From the NCBI RefSeq assembly GCF_905147365.1, contig NC_056425.1:13109001-13173000 (forward strand): a stretch of DNA of 64,000 nt, read 5' to 3'. This stretch comes from Aricia agestis (lineage: Eukaryota; Arthropoda; Insecta; Lepidoptera; Lycaenidae). Below the pieces are notes generated by a model. The model did not search any database and was not told where the DNA came from. It saw nothing but the letters and a program-made list of their open reading frames with translations. Each line of letters starts with the position of its first letter. Within the stretch, counting starts at the first letter, position 1. Of the stretch, positions 63,770 through 64,000 are shown one piece after another. The position numbers and the translations under genes are program-made.

Positions 63770-64000
63770 TTTTTTTTATGAAATAAGAGGGCGTTTGCAA
63801 ACGGGTCACCTGATGGAAAGCAACTTCTGTCACCCATGGACACTCGTAGCATCAGAAGAGATGCAGGTGCGTTGCCGGCAGGGAATAGGGTAACAGGGGA
63901 GGGTAGGGATGGGAAGGGAAGGGAATAGGGGAAGGTAGGGAAGGGAATAGGGTAGGGGATTGGGCCTCCGGTAAACTCACTCACTCGGTGAAACACAGCG
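63770..64000 (-). repeat. SINE-A copy 8, cut by window end
   Basis: T-run, a tail with a small deletion (gggcgtttgcaaacgg), a long pyrimidine domain, ending in gaaacacagcg at the window edge. Confidence 0.88.

Overview
The window looks like a repeat-saturated stretch of nuclear DNA from a moth or butterfly (Lepidoptera). The evidence is eight copies of a lepidopteran SINE with a (CCCTA)-like pyrimidine domain, tRNA-derived SINEs ending in ATT repeats, many Lep1-type Helitron remnants, and a two-exon chemosensory-protein gene with the insect four-cysteine spacing. The DNA is AT-rich, and most long open frames are read-through of repeats. Nothing bacterial, viral or CRISPR-like is present.

Genes. 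(1) A chemosensory protein (CSP/OS-D family) lies on the - strand, with coding exons 15681-15842 and 12783-12967. Its 2.7-kb intron is packed with nested MITEs, and its ATG appears to be split by an upstream intron. (2) One + strand exon (48883-48965) encodes a conserved N-terminal segment of a TRPM-type channel. (3) A set of phase-compatible - strand exons (60408-60505, 58979-59068, 56461-56539) encodes what looks like a linker-histone-like (H15) winged helix. A start exon inside a piggyBac-like element at about 63.03 kb could belong to it. No other host gene could be supported.

Transposon-derived coding remnants: an RTE-like LINE (7.1-8.5 kb), two jockey/CR1-type LINE C-termini (29.7 and 54.5 kb), a mariner fragment (58.6 kb), a gutted PIF/Harbinger element with transposase and Myb-like remnants in convergent order (34.3-37.3 kb), and a piggyBac-like deletion derivative (62.6-63.3 kb).

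Region by region. 0-9 kb: SINE, MITEs of several families, a hAT-like element with a perfect 8-bp TSD, a Helitron end, a GC-rich MITE with nine 14-bp tandem units, and the RTE LINE. 9-17 kb: a SINE nested in a SINE, then the CSP gene. 17-25 kb: a 593-bp hAT element with perfect TSD, a triple-nested MITE, a 64-bp tandem array, and abutting SINE pairs. 25-34 kb: scattered MITEs and Helitrons, a LINE tail with a snap-back palindrome, and three near-perfect hairpins within 400 bp. 34-38 kb: the Harbinger element splitting an older MITE. 38-48 kb: piggyBac-type MITE, SINE-C, tandem duplications and long foldbacks. 48-53 kb: TRPM exon, a tandem array split by a hAT MITE, and a solo LTR with TATA box and three heat-shock-element-like motifs. 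53-64 kb: LINE fragments and the H15-like gene with its TE-filled introns.

The two most structured genes carry very large repeat loads in their introns. In several places the nesting order gives a relative chronology of transposon activity.
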